Positions 29,607 through 40,702 of a stretch of 64,000 nt of DNA are shown here, piece by piece (within the stretch, counting starts at the first letter, position 1; the number at the start of each line of letters is the position of its first letter). Below the pieces are notes generated by a model. It was not told where the DNA came from and ran no database searches. It saw nothing but the letters and a program-made list of their open reading frames with translations. The DNA comes from Leidyana gryllorum EB-2025a (taxonomy: Eukaryota > Apicomplexa). The stretch covers positions 62,001 to 126,000 of the forward strand of contig JBLWGC010000185.1 of the NCBI GenBank assembly GCA_048772705.1, in the 5' to 3' direction. The position numbers and the translations under genes are program-made.

Positions 29607-32600
29607 ATGAGGCCAACCCAATTCTCGGAGCGAGCCGTCTTTCTCGACCGGCCAACGCGACGTCGTCCACCTCCTGCGTTTCTGGCACACTGGTTTTGGG
29701 CTTCTCGGCTTAAACTGGCAGCAAAACGCAAAGACCCCTCGCGGCCAGTGGTGATACTGGAAGTTTCGGACGAGCCACCAACAAAGTCACGGAAGCGCGT
29801 AGTCCCGATGGCGGCCAGACGATCTCTGACGTTTATATCCTCTGACTCGTCGTCGTCTTCTGCCAGCGATGAGGAGGTATCCATAGTTCGGACCAGTCGC
29901 CCAGTCAAACGTACTGACGCCCAACCGCCGACGAAACACGACCCCGATGACGGCTGCTATTCGAGCCTCGAGGAAGGAGAGGTCCCCGAGAGAAGACGTC
30001 CGGCCCCCGCCGCCCCTAAAGAAGTGTGGTACTCGAGCGGTGATGAGGAAGAAGCAGCAGCAGAGAAGAAAGACAATAGTGTTGGCAAACGTTCAACTCA
30101 CAATGGCCGCCAGTACACGTCCAGTCGGGCGGCCTGCAATGTGGTCCGTACCATTGCCCCCTCTCGCGACAGCAGAAGACGATCTCGGTCCCCCCCCTCC
30201 CGTTCCGGCCGAGCGCGACCCGTCTCCCCTTCGCCCTCCCCCTCCCCCTCCCCCCGGCGCCATCATCGACGCTCGCCCTCTCCCAAACCCCGCGGCCACC
30301 GTAACGATTACGTTCCCTCTTCGGAAGAGGACGAGGGACAAATCAAACTCCGCAATATAAGCAGACGACGACGACGACGTCAACCACGCGACGCCGCCTA
30401 CTCGGACGACGAGGAACCTTCTTCACACGACGAGGGACGGAGACGCCGCAGCTATTCCTCTGACGATAACCGACGCAAGAAACCCGCCCTCCGTCGCCGC
30501 GTCTCGCCCCGCCGCGTCTCGCGCTCAGTCTCGTCTTCGTCCTCGGACAACGAAGAGGTCGCTGTCACTCGCCGACCTCTCAATCTGCCCGCGCAAAAGG
30601 GCGGCAGATACTCTGACGAAGAGGACGGGAGATATTATGACGACCGCTCGGACGACCGGTCCCGTTCCTCCTCGCCGTCCGGCAGCGACAGCGGACGGAG
30701 GGGATATCGACGCAGACCTGAGCATTACGACGTCTCGGAGGCACAGCATCGGGGTCGAATCGTCGGCATCGGGCGGAAGCTTCAGCCCACCGCTGTGGTT
30801 GTCAACGAGTCATTAGCGGCTCCTCCATCGTCGTCGTTGAGATCGAAACTGTTGACGTCGTCTCAGGGAACCACCACCAACGGATCTCAACTGTTGACGT
30901 CGTCTCAGGGAACCACCACCGGATCTCCGGCTATGGGAATTCGTATCGCTCCTCCGTCGTAAGTTTGCACCGCCGCTCAGCTTCACCTTTTTCGTCTCCC
31001 CCACAGAATGGCGGCCGCAGCAGCTTTAGAAGCGGCTGGGAAAATCGTCCCGGCGTGGATGACCAAAGGAGAGGTGGTCCACAAGACGCTGGAGGAACTC
31101 GAAGAAGAGGCCAAACAGAAGACGATGGAACACACCAAGAAGGCCAATGCGCGACTGAAGATTGACGATGCCGTCATCCAACAGCGACTTCAGGAAAAGT
31201 CTCGAACATTGGGCGGGACTCCGCTTCGGCGAATACGGCCGCCTCGTGGAGCACCCCCCAACCGTAATGTGAGAATGAACCACCTAATGCGGTGACAAAA
31301 GCTCCCCATCTGAAGGTTCCATCAGTTGCCTCTGTAATCAAAAGTGCGGGAAAATCAGTGCCTTCGCCTAAACATCGACAAAGCGCTGCCTCCTCGCCTC
31401 TCAACCCCCTTCTGTCGCGCCCTGCCCTCTCCAAGCCTCAGCCGCGGAAAACATCCACCTCCTCGGCACCAAAGTCGGGAACAACAGCTACCGCCCCCAC
31501 AGGGCGCACCACCACACCCAACAACCGCCCCCCACTACCGCCTCCCAAGCCGGAGAGAACCGCCTCGGTGCACTCAGCTTCCACCTCCACGAAGCCGCCC
31601 AAAGCACCCAGCCCCAGAAAGGACTCGTCATCCAAATCGTCAATCTCCACCTCCACAGCGCCCACCCGGGGATCCACTTCCACCATCAACCTCACCAAAA
31701 TTGAGATCGCTACACTCCGCACTGTAGAACGCCATCTCAGCGCACTACCGCCCGGCATCGTGGACCCACCTATCAACTCCACTGCCCAGAAAGGCGCATC
31801 CTCGCCCTCCGCGGCCCTCCCGCCCTGGAAGTCGTTGATCAAAGAGAATCCGTCCCCATCGGACCGCTTAACGCTGTTCGCAGCCCACCGCGGAGTGCGC
31901 CTTGGCGCTATAATCGCTATGCAGGCCTGCAACGCACAAAGCATATATATACCCCCTTTGGTCACTGCTTTCCATCGTAACATATTCCAAATGATGTGGT
32001 GGGATCATTACTTCACTCGATCTGTAACCAACGGAATCGATCTGGCATCTGTATACCTTGAAGCTCACAAGGGCGCCATACCTGAAATTGAAGGCTGCTG
32101 GGAACTCTTCAAGTCAAACTATGTCGCGTCCCAAGTCCAAACCAAGGATAGATCACCCAGACTCAAGAAGATTGCACCCACAAAGATCGTTGACATTATA
32201 GCTGAATATTGCCATTTCAGTTTTGAACCAAAAGGGTCATCACAGTATTGGTGGTATCGTGGTCTCTTGCACGAATTGCTCCGAAACACAAAGTATGCGA
32301 ATCTGGATCAATATCCATTTGACTTTCGAGGTTCCGTTGGTATTAACATTTTTCCACCACCTCCGCCTTCCCCCGCCACTTCCAAGTCACAGGGCCGGTG
32401 CGTAATATCTGCAGACAACAATCTCACCAATGTCGGTGCCTATGAGTCATTCTGTGCCTATTACGCCGCTGATGTTGCTGCTTCTGTGCTGAGGGCCCTC
32501 CCACAATTGCCGTCGCCGAAAGGACACACGTGTGTGTTCGCCATTGATGTTCCCACATTAACCTATGCTTTCAACTCTTTGCTTAGTCAATTGATGCGTT

Positions 32601-35600
32601 GGCAAGTCGGTGTTGCACAACAACGCTGTAGCCTTCAAGCGCGCCAATCGTCTGCACAAATGCTGACATACTTCCTGTCACGAGGTCCCGATCATGTGTG
32701 GTGCACAAACAGTCTAAAATGTGAGCTGATCTCTACCATCAGACGTTCCATCCGAGTCATGCCGCTCACCGAGGTGCCCTCTCAGCGCTCGTCGATCTGG
32801 TATTATTTCAAAACCCCTAGCGTCCTGAGGATCGTCCTCCAACACCTTAACCTTGATTATCGTGAAAGTATATTGGAACGGGCTAGAGAGGACCTTGGAG
32901 ACCGTGGGCGAAGCGCTAGATGGCACTGGCTCAAACGATTCTTCGAGACTGCGTGCAAGGGTTCTGTGAGTTTTGACGTTGGACTGGACCGGTATCGATT
33001 TGATTTTCGATATTTTGTTCCGACGGCTAATGGCGCTGACTCCACACCCAGTGCCTCCCCACCCATCTGCCGAGACTACCTTCGCCCGATAGCAATTCCT
33101 TTGGATCCCCAGCAACCTGTGAGGAGGAAACAGCTCACAATGCCCTGGCCGATCTCCTTCTTCGTTCATGACGACGGACAGAAGCAGCATAACAGCCGAC
33201 GAGTCACTTGTAGTCCTCAGACCCAGGCCATGAATCGAGGATCTATTGTGGCAGATTGTCTGCTGGTGGGTATCGTTAGCTCCAAGCCGCCTATCAAGAC
33301 TGGTGACGGAGGAATAGCATATGTAGATGTCGAGTTGCTGCGGAGATGTGTCACTCAAGAGCTCGAAACGATGGATATTGATACTGATCCCCACAAAGCG
33401 CCGTTTGAAGTCAAGCAGTTGGCAAAGAATCTTCGGGAAGCGATCAATATGAATGGTGGCAAAGAGGTGTGGCTCAATGGGCCTCCGAAGAATCGGCATA
33501 CAATATGGGTGCCGTTCGAGTTGGACGACCGCAACGCTCCGTTGTGGTTGAGCGAAGCTATTGTCAATACAATCAATGTGGGTGACATTAAAGTTCCGCC
33601 GCCTGACAATTTGCGGTATTGGTGGCTCCGAGGTTTGTGGGGAACGTTATTGCGGCACACCCCCTACGAGAATCTGGATCGACCGCCGATAGATCTTCGG
33701 CAAAATCTGGCCATTTCTCCCCCTTTGGTGGCTCTCTCCCAAAAGAACCATCGAGCTTTCCAGCTGGGCATTGAGTGTGGACACCGCTTTCAGCGCATTG
33801 TCCTCGAAGGGTCGCTTGCAGCCACGTCCACAGCGAAAGCTTTCTCCATAACGCGTCTGCCGCTCCTGAGCGAAGCCGTCAAAGGATGTCTCGCCGCCTT
33901 TAGACAGATTGCCTCCGACACCCGGATTTTGAGCACCGTCATCGAGTGTGCGGAGAAATGTCGCAACTTTTATGAGAGTACCGGTCAATGCCCGACTGAC
34001 AACGTTTATGGGAGGATATCGTCCGCCTGTTTGCCAGTTGAGTCCATGACTGATTACAATTGGCTCGCCTCTGCCCTCTACTGTTGTTTCACACAAGTCA
34101 ACATCGAGCCTCCACTGAAAGGCGGGTTTGACCTCATTTACAAAGTAAATGTGTCAGCCTGGTGGCGTGCGCGGGGTTTCTTCACTCTTCTGCTTCATCT
34201 CAGTCCCTTTGCCCATTTAGACACGCGACCCTTCGACTTTGGTCTCGAGGCAGCGGCACAAGCGAATAAGGCTGACAGCTCCGACATCAGCGAGTCACAA
34301 TCGGAGAGTTTGGCTAATCAAAGCACTGAGCGACCAGAGGCAGTCTCCCGAGCGGTGGAAAAGGCTCCGACACGCTCGAAAGATGCAGACGTACACAAGC
34401 GTCAAGCTGCCGCGGAAGAAAGAGCTGTTCGGCCCCCCGTCGTGACCCAGGTGACCTCTGGAGAGGCAACTGGAACTGGAACTGGAAACACCGTCACTGG
34501 CTTGTGTCCCAGTCCACCGGTTCCCTCAGAGCCCGTGGCACCAGTGCCCTCACCTTCGGGAACGAGCAATATGTCGCGCATTACCTCCGCGTCTCCGACC
34601 CTTGAGGAGGCCACAGAGGAGTACCGACTATTGGATCCTTCGGGAGACGAGGCGGACAACTTTGTCAATATGGGAATGGATTACGCCTACCGACTCTTAC
34701 GGTCGCTTCCGTTAGCAAAGATTGTCGCTGGCGGCGACCCGGAGGGGGATCAGGAGGCAGATGAGCGGTTTGAAGTGATTAAATCGCAGAAGCCGACCCC
34801 ATCGACGTCACCTCGCAAAGGAACGAAAAGGTTCAACTCTGCCCTGAGAGCTCTCGCCACATATTTTGTTATCGTTTATGGAGGGGATGACGACGAGAGC
34901 GAGGAGTCGAGCCGAGCAGTTGTGGAGCAGGCGTTCGGCACTCTGCTTAAGAGCGCTCAGAGCACGCTGGAGGCTCTCAGAACGACTCAGAAGGTCGCCG
35001 ACTGCAGATCTTTCGCATTGGCGGTGGTACATCGGACACCACCCAAATATTGGAAGTTTGACAATGATCTGAGTGTGACGCCTGATTACTGGCTGCTGAT
35101 GGGATTCTGGAGAATCTTTCTGCGGGGCACTCCGTATCGACATTTGACAACGAAACCAATTGATATGCGTCGGACTGTGAAACGCGGAGGCGTTCGGATT
35201 GTGCGAGTGCTACCGAGACTTACAACTCCGTCACAGGGGTGGTCACAATCCAGCAGATGGGCCGCCGGAAGGTTGTCGGGGCTCTTTGATGTGATGGATG
35301 GGCAACTGGAGTGCACAGGTGCCAAGCTGGTGATTGACGAGGTGACTGCGGGGGAGGGCTGGTCGGCATTCTTCAAGTGGGCCATCAAGGACTCGGGTCG
35401 GATGATGGAGTGGCAATCGAACGAAGGGGGGGACATCGAGGCACTCAGGACATTGTCTAAGAGACTGACTGCATCAGTGAGTTTCCAGGCAGTGGAAGGC
35501 GGTAGTGTGGAGTCTGTGGTCGCCCCCTGGGTGTCGAGAACAAAGTTGGCGTTTGTGGAAGTGATGGTGAAGCAGGTCAAACAATATGATCTGTGCGCAC

Positions 35601-36076
35601 TCCGTACAGAGGATGTGAAAGCGTATGTGTGGGTTCGTGCGTTCTGCGAGAGTCTGGTGGTGGACACCCCGTACGAGTCACTGACTGTGAAGCCTCTGGA
35701 CTTTCGAGTGCCACAAGTTGTGCCGGGACTTCAGCCGGCGAGATTTACGGGAATTATGGAGCTCCATAGTGCAGCGGGACCAGCGGACGGGAAAGTAGCG
35801 ATGTCTGTGGGAGTGATCCACAAGTCGTACTACAGCTTATATTATCGAGCACTCGGAAATCTTCGGTTACAACGCGTGGATTGCGATCCGATCGTTTTAC
35901 TGCCCCCGTTACGACCAAGTACAGTGGGACGCCTCTGGAGTACGATCACCGGTCGGACGGCCGGCGACGAACCACCACACACACCAACAGAGTCGTCACC
36001 CTCGAGTACACCGACCAGTGAATCGCCACTTGTGCGAGCTATGAAGTTCTTCTTCCGATCTGGAAGTGCCGTCTGA
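29607..36076 (+). CDS. SR-rich protein spliced to a large W-R-G repeat protein
   Basis: Model: exons 29607-30958, 31007-31268, 31316-36076; 2124 residues. The first 450 residues are Ser/Arg/Asp-rich (RSRSPPSRSGR, SPSPSPSPRR), as in splicing factors. Exon 2 is a helix-rich linker (PAWMTKGEVVHKTLEELEEE). Exon 3 lacks any ATG for its first ~600 bp, and the 47-bp intron 31269-31315 joins it in frame; this is why I fuse it to the SR part. The alternative is two genes, the first ending at 31295. Exon 3 contains six copies of a module ending in a W-x-R-G-[LF], L-L, TPY-x-N-L-D, P-x-D-[FL]-R pattern, at about 32245, 32920, 33618, 34158, 35086 and 35623. The family is not recognised. The palindrome occurs once in this exon (32524). 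Confidence 0.6.
30848..30928 (+). repeat. Two direct copies of a ~40-bp coding repeat
   Basis: Encodes LLTSSQGTTT-x-GS twice in tandem in the SR-rich exon. Near-identical DNA suggests a recent duplication. Confidence 0.85.
32524..32535 (+). repeat. Exonic copy of the ACACACGTGTGT palindrome
   Basis: The only full copy inside an open frame (codons K-G-H-T-C-V-F). It lies within 32512-32586, a 75-bp in-frame segment bounded by GTCGCC and a strong CTTTGCTTAG acceptor, which may be an unannotated intron. Confidence 0.7.
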
Positions 36077-36183
36077 GACGACGAGCAGCAGCAAGCAAGC
36101 AGGCCAGAAGGGTGGTAAAAGGCTAGGCTGTGATTGTAATTGTTGGGGTTGATGGGCACTGACTGACATATGACAGAAGAAGC

Positions 36184-36768
36184 TTAGAAAGTATATGAAT
36201 GGTGCTGCTGCGAAGCGGTAAGCATATTTGTAGTGCCCTTTAGGTCGACCTGTCCTCCGATGGGGAGGAGGCCGATACCAGCTGCCGCATACGCAAAATA
36301 TCCCAGCATAACTAGCGAAAGGACTATGTAAACCGCACGTTGGAGAACGAGGTTCACCGGGAAGTCCACCGACTTCTGCAGGTCGTCAAACTGTTTGTTC
36401 CCACTCATTAGAACTCTGAAGGCTGTGAGCATCGCGTATCCGACAATGATGAATGAAAAGAAACCGCTTCCAGTCATCCAGATCATAAAGGCATTCAGAG
36501 CCAAACTCTTCACCGGCATAGTCGCAAGAGCCCAGGCGTTCTTCTGTATCACAGCCTTAGCTGCAACGCTGGACGTATTCTGCCACGCACTGCTGACACC
36601 TTCGCTGGTCTCAACACGTAGACGCTCCTCCTCTTGAACTATAGCTTCAGCCACATCGCGGCTCTGTAAAGACTTGAGTAGCGTTCCATGACACTTCCAG
36701 TTGACCAACTGGTTCAGAGCTTTATTGGACTTGCGCCCTGAGACCCCCCACCGACGCAAAGCTTCCAT
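36184..36768 (-). CDS. EMC4: ER membrane protein complex subunit 4
   Basis: Subunit of the EMC, which inserts tail-anchored and multi-pass proteins in the ER. Single exon, 194 residues, close to the human 183. The start is the first ATG (36766-36768, MEALRRWGVSGRKSN); the frame is open further 5' but overlaps UBC12. The conserved core is MPVKSLALNAFMIWMTGSG, followed by a second hydrophobic segment and the end YFAYAAAGIGLLPI, matching the EMC4 pattern of cytosolic N-terminus, then two or three membrane helices. The tail after VDLKG is short and polar. It is divergent from UBC12 with 27 bp between start codons. Confidence 0.92.
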   Translation of the reverse strand: MEALRRWGVSGRKSNKALNQLVNWKCHGTLLKSLQSRDVAEAIVQEEERLRVETSEGVSSAWQNTSSVAAKAVIQKNAWALATMPVKSLALNAFMIWMTGSGFFSFIIVGYAMLTAFRVLMSGNKQFDDLQKSVDFPVNLVLQRAVYIVLSLVMLGYFAYAAAGIGLLPIGGQVDLKGTTNMLTASQQHHSYTF

Positions 36769-36795
36769 TCTGGAGTGAGGAATTTTTGAGTAAGG
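36769..36795. promoter_or_regulatory. 27-bp gap between divergent start codons (EMC4 / UBC12)
   Basis: Contains AATTTTTGAGTAAGG directly before the UBC12 ATG, the same element as in three other short gaps of the window. Confidence 0.55.
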
Positions 36796-37643
36796 ATGTT
36801 GAGGACCCACGGAGCTGCTCGGCGGCAGCCCGTGCAGAAGGACTCCACGGTACCCCAACCCGCTCAGATACGTCTTCAGAAAGGTGAGCCTACCGTCGCC
36901 TCCAACATTACCCACATCGATCAAACAGAATTCAGCGAATTGGAACTACCGCCCCAGTGTGTTCTTGTTGACGTCAAGCAAGAGGACCTGGCGGAGTTCG
37001 GCGTGATAATCAAGCCAGACACTGGATACTGGCAGGTGAAGTTCCACAAACTTGTGTTCGAACATGTGCGTGTGTGTGCGCGGGCGCGGGCGCGAGCCCG
37101 ACTGGAGATGGGTGTAACGACTTTAATAACGACTATTGGTGTGAATCTGGGCTCTGGGTGCTGAACTGTTGTCTGTATGCCAACTTGCAGGGCGGTAAGT
37201 TCCGATTCAAGATCAACGTCCCCGTGACCTACCCCCACGATCCCCCCAAAGTGCGGTGTGAAACAAAGGTATGGTAGCAGTTGGCGTCGAAGGACGTTTG
37301 ATCCTTCGTCACTGCTTCCTGTGTAATATGGTCGCTGGCAGGTATTCCACCCCAATATTGATTTGGAGGGAGCAGTATGCCTCAATATACTACGCGCCGA
37401 GTGGCGTCCTGTGTTATCGCTGTATGCGGTCATTGCAGGCCTACTGCATCTTTTCCTGGTAATTGAGGTTTTGTTTTCGCTGAGAAATGTGTGTGTGAAT
37501 AGGCACCAGAGGTCTTTGAGCCCCTGAATCAGACGGCTGCTGATGAGTTATCACGTAACCCGTACCATTTTGGGGAAATGGTGAAAGCTTCGATGCAAGG
37601 CCGCGTTTTTTGGAAGGGGATAGCCTTCCCTGCAGTGCTTTGA
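36796..37643 (+). CDS. UBC12: NEDD8-conjugating enzyme E2 (UBC12/UBE2M)
   Basis: Transfers NEDD8 to cullins. Exons 36796-36883, 36929-37035, 37191-37268, 37342-37458, 37503-37643; 176 residues, the usual UBC12 length. Seen: the QPAQIRLQK helix, [47 protein letters not shown] with the catalytic Cys, [19 protein letters not shown], and [11 protein letters not shown] near the end. The sequence [17 protein letters not shown][ED]W is characteristic of UBC12 rather than ubiquitin E2s. The canonical N-terminal Met-Ile/Leu that docks on UBA3 is partly present (ML at start). Intron 2 (155 bp) is rich in CG and GTGTG and holds several small palindromes. PRP4 begins 36 bp downstream on the same strand. 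Confidence 0.96.
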
Positions 37644-37679
37644 TAGAGAAATTTCGCATTACTTTGGTACAGACAAGTG

Positions 37680-39335
37680 ATGCTGAGCGGCAATGTGAGT
37701 GACCTTTTAATGAGCCCCGAAACACTGGGTAGCTGTGCAGATAGCTCCAACACTTGACACGGATGTTCGGGCGGCTTTACGAGAACGAGGACAGCCTCAG
37801 ACCTTGTTTGGAGAGGGGGTGGGTCCATTTTTCGTCACACTCGCGATTGAATCCTTTTTAGCCATTTGAAAGGAGAGAGCGTCTCAAAGCCCTCTTAGTC
37901 CAACAGTCATCGACGGAGCGAATATCGACCACCACTGCCCAAGATGCTGCCGACGAGCCCATAGTGGTAAGTGGTGAAAAGTGTGTGTGTGTGTATATCT
38001 ACTGGCGTGTGTGGCAGGAGGAGTTGTTCTTTACGGAGGGAACGGCGGCTTTGAAGGCTGCGCGTTTGTGGGTGGCTCGTTATTCGATCCCGCGATCTCA
38101 CGCACGTCTGCAAGCGTATCGAGAACGATTTCAAAACGAGAATCCCTTGGAGGCTGAGGCGGAGCGATTGTCTTTCAACAATGATATACAGCGCCGATTA
38201 CAGATTCAGTTGAGTCAGTCGGCGGATACGCGGCCGTTGAGTGCGGGCGCGTTCTCCCCGGACTCGAAGTATTTGGCTACGGGATCTTTCTCATCGAACA
38301 TCCATTTTTGGAGCACGCAGGACGGCCAGAAGGTGGGCAGCGTGGCGCCCGATATTCACCTGGAGCGGGTCCACGGGCTCGCCTGGTACCCTTTCTGGCG
38401 GTCTTCGGACGAGAGCGGCGCACCGAACTCGTCGTCGGACCTTTTGGCTCTGGCGTCTTGCGACGCTGGTGGGCAGGTGTGCTTATGGAAGTGGGGAGAT
38501 CAGAGCGAGCCGGCTGCTCGTGTGGGAATGCTTCTTGGGCACGAGGACAGAGTGAATCGATTAGACTTTCACCCGAGCGGTCGTTATTTGGCCTCGAGTT
38601 CCCACGACGAGACGTGGAGATGGTGGGATCTGCAGACCCAAACAGAATTGTTGCTACAAGAAGGGCACGCGCGAGCTGTCTATGCTGTGAGGCATCACCC
38701 CGACGGTTCCATTGTGCTTTCATCGGACTTGGGAGGCGTTATGCGGGGGTGGGATCTGCGTACGGGGCGTACAGTGATGACTCTGACTGGTCACGTCAAA
38801 CAGGTTCTGAGTTTGGACTTTCACCCAATGAGTGAGTGCTTCAATGTGTTTGGGCTCCAATTGACTGTCAATGTCACCGCGTTGTCTCAGGTTCTCACAT
38901 TGTCGCGTCGGCTTCTGGAGATCGAACAGTAAAACTGTGGGATATCCGGAAAGCGGACTGTTTCGAGACGGTTTTGGCCCATAAGAATCTGATCAGTACT
39001 GTCAAGTTTGAGGTGAGTGCGGCTGCAGGCGGTGCAGACTTTGACTGACTCTCTGTTTGCAGCCAAAAGAAGGCCGTTATATGTTGACTGCGGGTTTCGA
39101 TCGCGAAGCGCGTCTTTGGTCGAGCGACACTTACACGTGTTTCAAAGTGCTGCCGGGGCACGAAGGGTTTATAATGTCTGCGGACATCGCGCCAGGTGGG
39201 TGGGACTTATTAGAGTTGTGGACATTATTAGAGTTTGCAGATGGACGGCGTGTCGGGACGATGGGTTACGATCGAACGTTCAAATTGTGGCACACGGTGG
39301 ATGAGGATGACGGTATGGGTGAGGGAAACGGCTAA
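37680..39335 (+). CDS. PRPF4: U4/U6 snRNP protein PRP4 (WD40)
   Basis: Scaffold of the U4/U6-U5 tri-snRNP. Seven exons: 37680-37694, 37741-37818, 37862-37966, 38018-38831, 38891-39012, 39063-39195, 39241-39335; 453 residues. The N-terminus has the SFM/PRP4 motif, LRERGQPQTLFGEG then PFERRERLKAL, followed by helices (ARLQAYRERF) and a seven-bladed WD40 propeller with AFSPDSKYLATGS, GHEDRVNRLDFHPSGRYLAS, GHVKQVLSLDFHP, SASGDRTVKLWDIR, TAGFDREARLW and GYDRTFKLWH. Exon 1 encodes only five residues (MLSGN). Intron 3 is a (GT)n-rich 51 bp. The La gene starts 29 bp after its stop on the same strand. Confidence 0.95.
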
Positions 39336-39364
39336 AAATATATTGGATTTTTTGGGGGCTGGCG

Positions 39365-40683
39365 ATGAGTGACGAGACGAGCAGACAGAAGAGAGAGTTG
39401 GAGGAGACGGTCGACCCCACGACAGCGACTGCTGAGCCCGAGGTCAAGAAGATCCGAGTTGATGATGGGGAACAGCAGCAGAAGGAGAAGGAGACTGCTG
39501 CCGGCAGTGGGGAGGTCGACTTGGCCAGAGTGAAGAGACAGGTGGAGTATTATCTGAGTGACGATAATCTCCGATATGACCAATTCTTCCATCCGATCAT
39601 TGCGAACGATCCCGAGCACTGGCTGCCAATGGGCAATATACTGAGCTGCAAACGCATTCAGAACCTCAAAGCCACTGCGGAGGACATTGTCGAGGCTCTC
39701 AAAGACAGTGCACTCGAAGTGGCCAAGGCCGATGATGGCAGCTACAAAATCCGTCGTGCCGCCCCTCTCCCGCCTTTGGAGCAGAGACCCGAGCGTCCGG
39801 CCCGCGGGGAGGGTCGGTTTGAGCGCAACTCTGCCGGCGGTAACGCCAAGAAGGCCGCAGATCTCCACAACGCCGGAGTCATTGTGCGCCTCGAAGGCAT
39901 TCCGACCGAGGCGAGTTGGGAGACGCTCAAAACCGCTTTGGCGGCCAAGTTGCCGACGCCCCCCGCGCCCCCCGCCGGGCCCGACGGCAAAGAGCGGAAA
40001 CCCTATTCGGCTATTCAGTTTATTTCCAAACCGACTTCGGCTCGAACGGCGATTGCTTTGCTGCAGCCGTTCGAGAACGACGTCGAGCGACTGACTGCCG
40101 GAGAAGAGTTTGGCTCTTTCGAGGCTGACGGGGCCCAAGTCAAAGTGTCAGTGGTGACTGACTTCAATGAGGCTCAGGACTTTCTGCGCTCCCTCCCCCA
40201 AATCATCCGCAAGAAACGCGAACGGGAACTCCTCCGCAAAAGACGCGAACTCGCCAGCAAACCCATTCTCATGGGAGGCAATACCTTTGGATCTATAGAG
40301 CATCTCCGCAGATGCCTCAAAGAAGTACAAAGCGAACTCGCACCTGGAAAGGTCGTCAACGCAAAGACCTCTGCTGTGGTAAGCCATACCGGAAACGACT
40401 CTCACTCACTCACTCTCTTCGTCAGCTCAAAGATCTCTTGGCATATCACCCCAACGGCGCGTCGAAGCTAAAGGACTTCCAGGAGTTCAAAGTTGACGCC
40501 CAGACCTTCCCGGGCAACAAGGGTGAACAGACCACCAAGTGTTTCTTTGTTGTGCGTACCGATGGTTCGGTTGAAGACTTCTCAGTGCAGAAGTGCTTTG
40601 CTCAACTCGTCAGAAACCCTCCTTTTGCCCCCACACCCGCCGAAGACGCCGAGAAGGAAAACAACGAAGCAGCAGCTGCTTAG
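39365..40683 (+). CDS. SSB: La protein with C-terminal DUF3223-like domain
   Basis: RNA chaperone that binds UUU-OH 3' ends of Pol III transcripts. Exons 39365-40378 and 40426-40683, 423 residues. Residues ~50-140 form the La motif (VKRQVEYYLSDDNLRYDQFF, WLPMGNILSCKRIQNL, SYKIRR). This is followed by an RRM-like segment (GVIVRLEGIPTEASWETLK) and a Lys/Arg helix (IIRKKRERELLRKRRELASK). The C-terminal ~80 residues match the DUF3223/DeCL pattern: LLAYHPNGASKLKDFQEFKV, then TKCFFVVRTDG-x-x-EDFSVQKC. That domain is known from plant Pol IV/V subunits and some protist La-like proteins; the combination is noteworthy. The tail is acidic and Ala-rich. Confidence 0.88.
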
Positions 40684-40702
40684 AAATTCACCAACACTAT
40701 CA

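Noticed and set aside
37036-37190. CG-rich GTGTG/GCGCGGGCGCG tract in UBC12 intron 2 as another copy of the intronic motif
   Set aside because: It contains small palindromes (GTTCGAAC, ACATGT) but not the ACACACGTGTGTGCT core.
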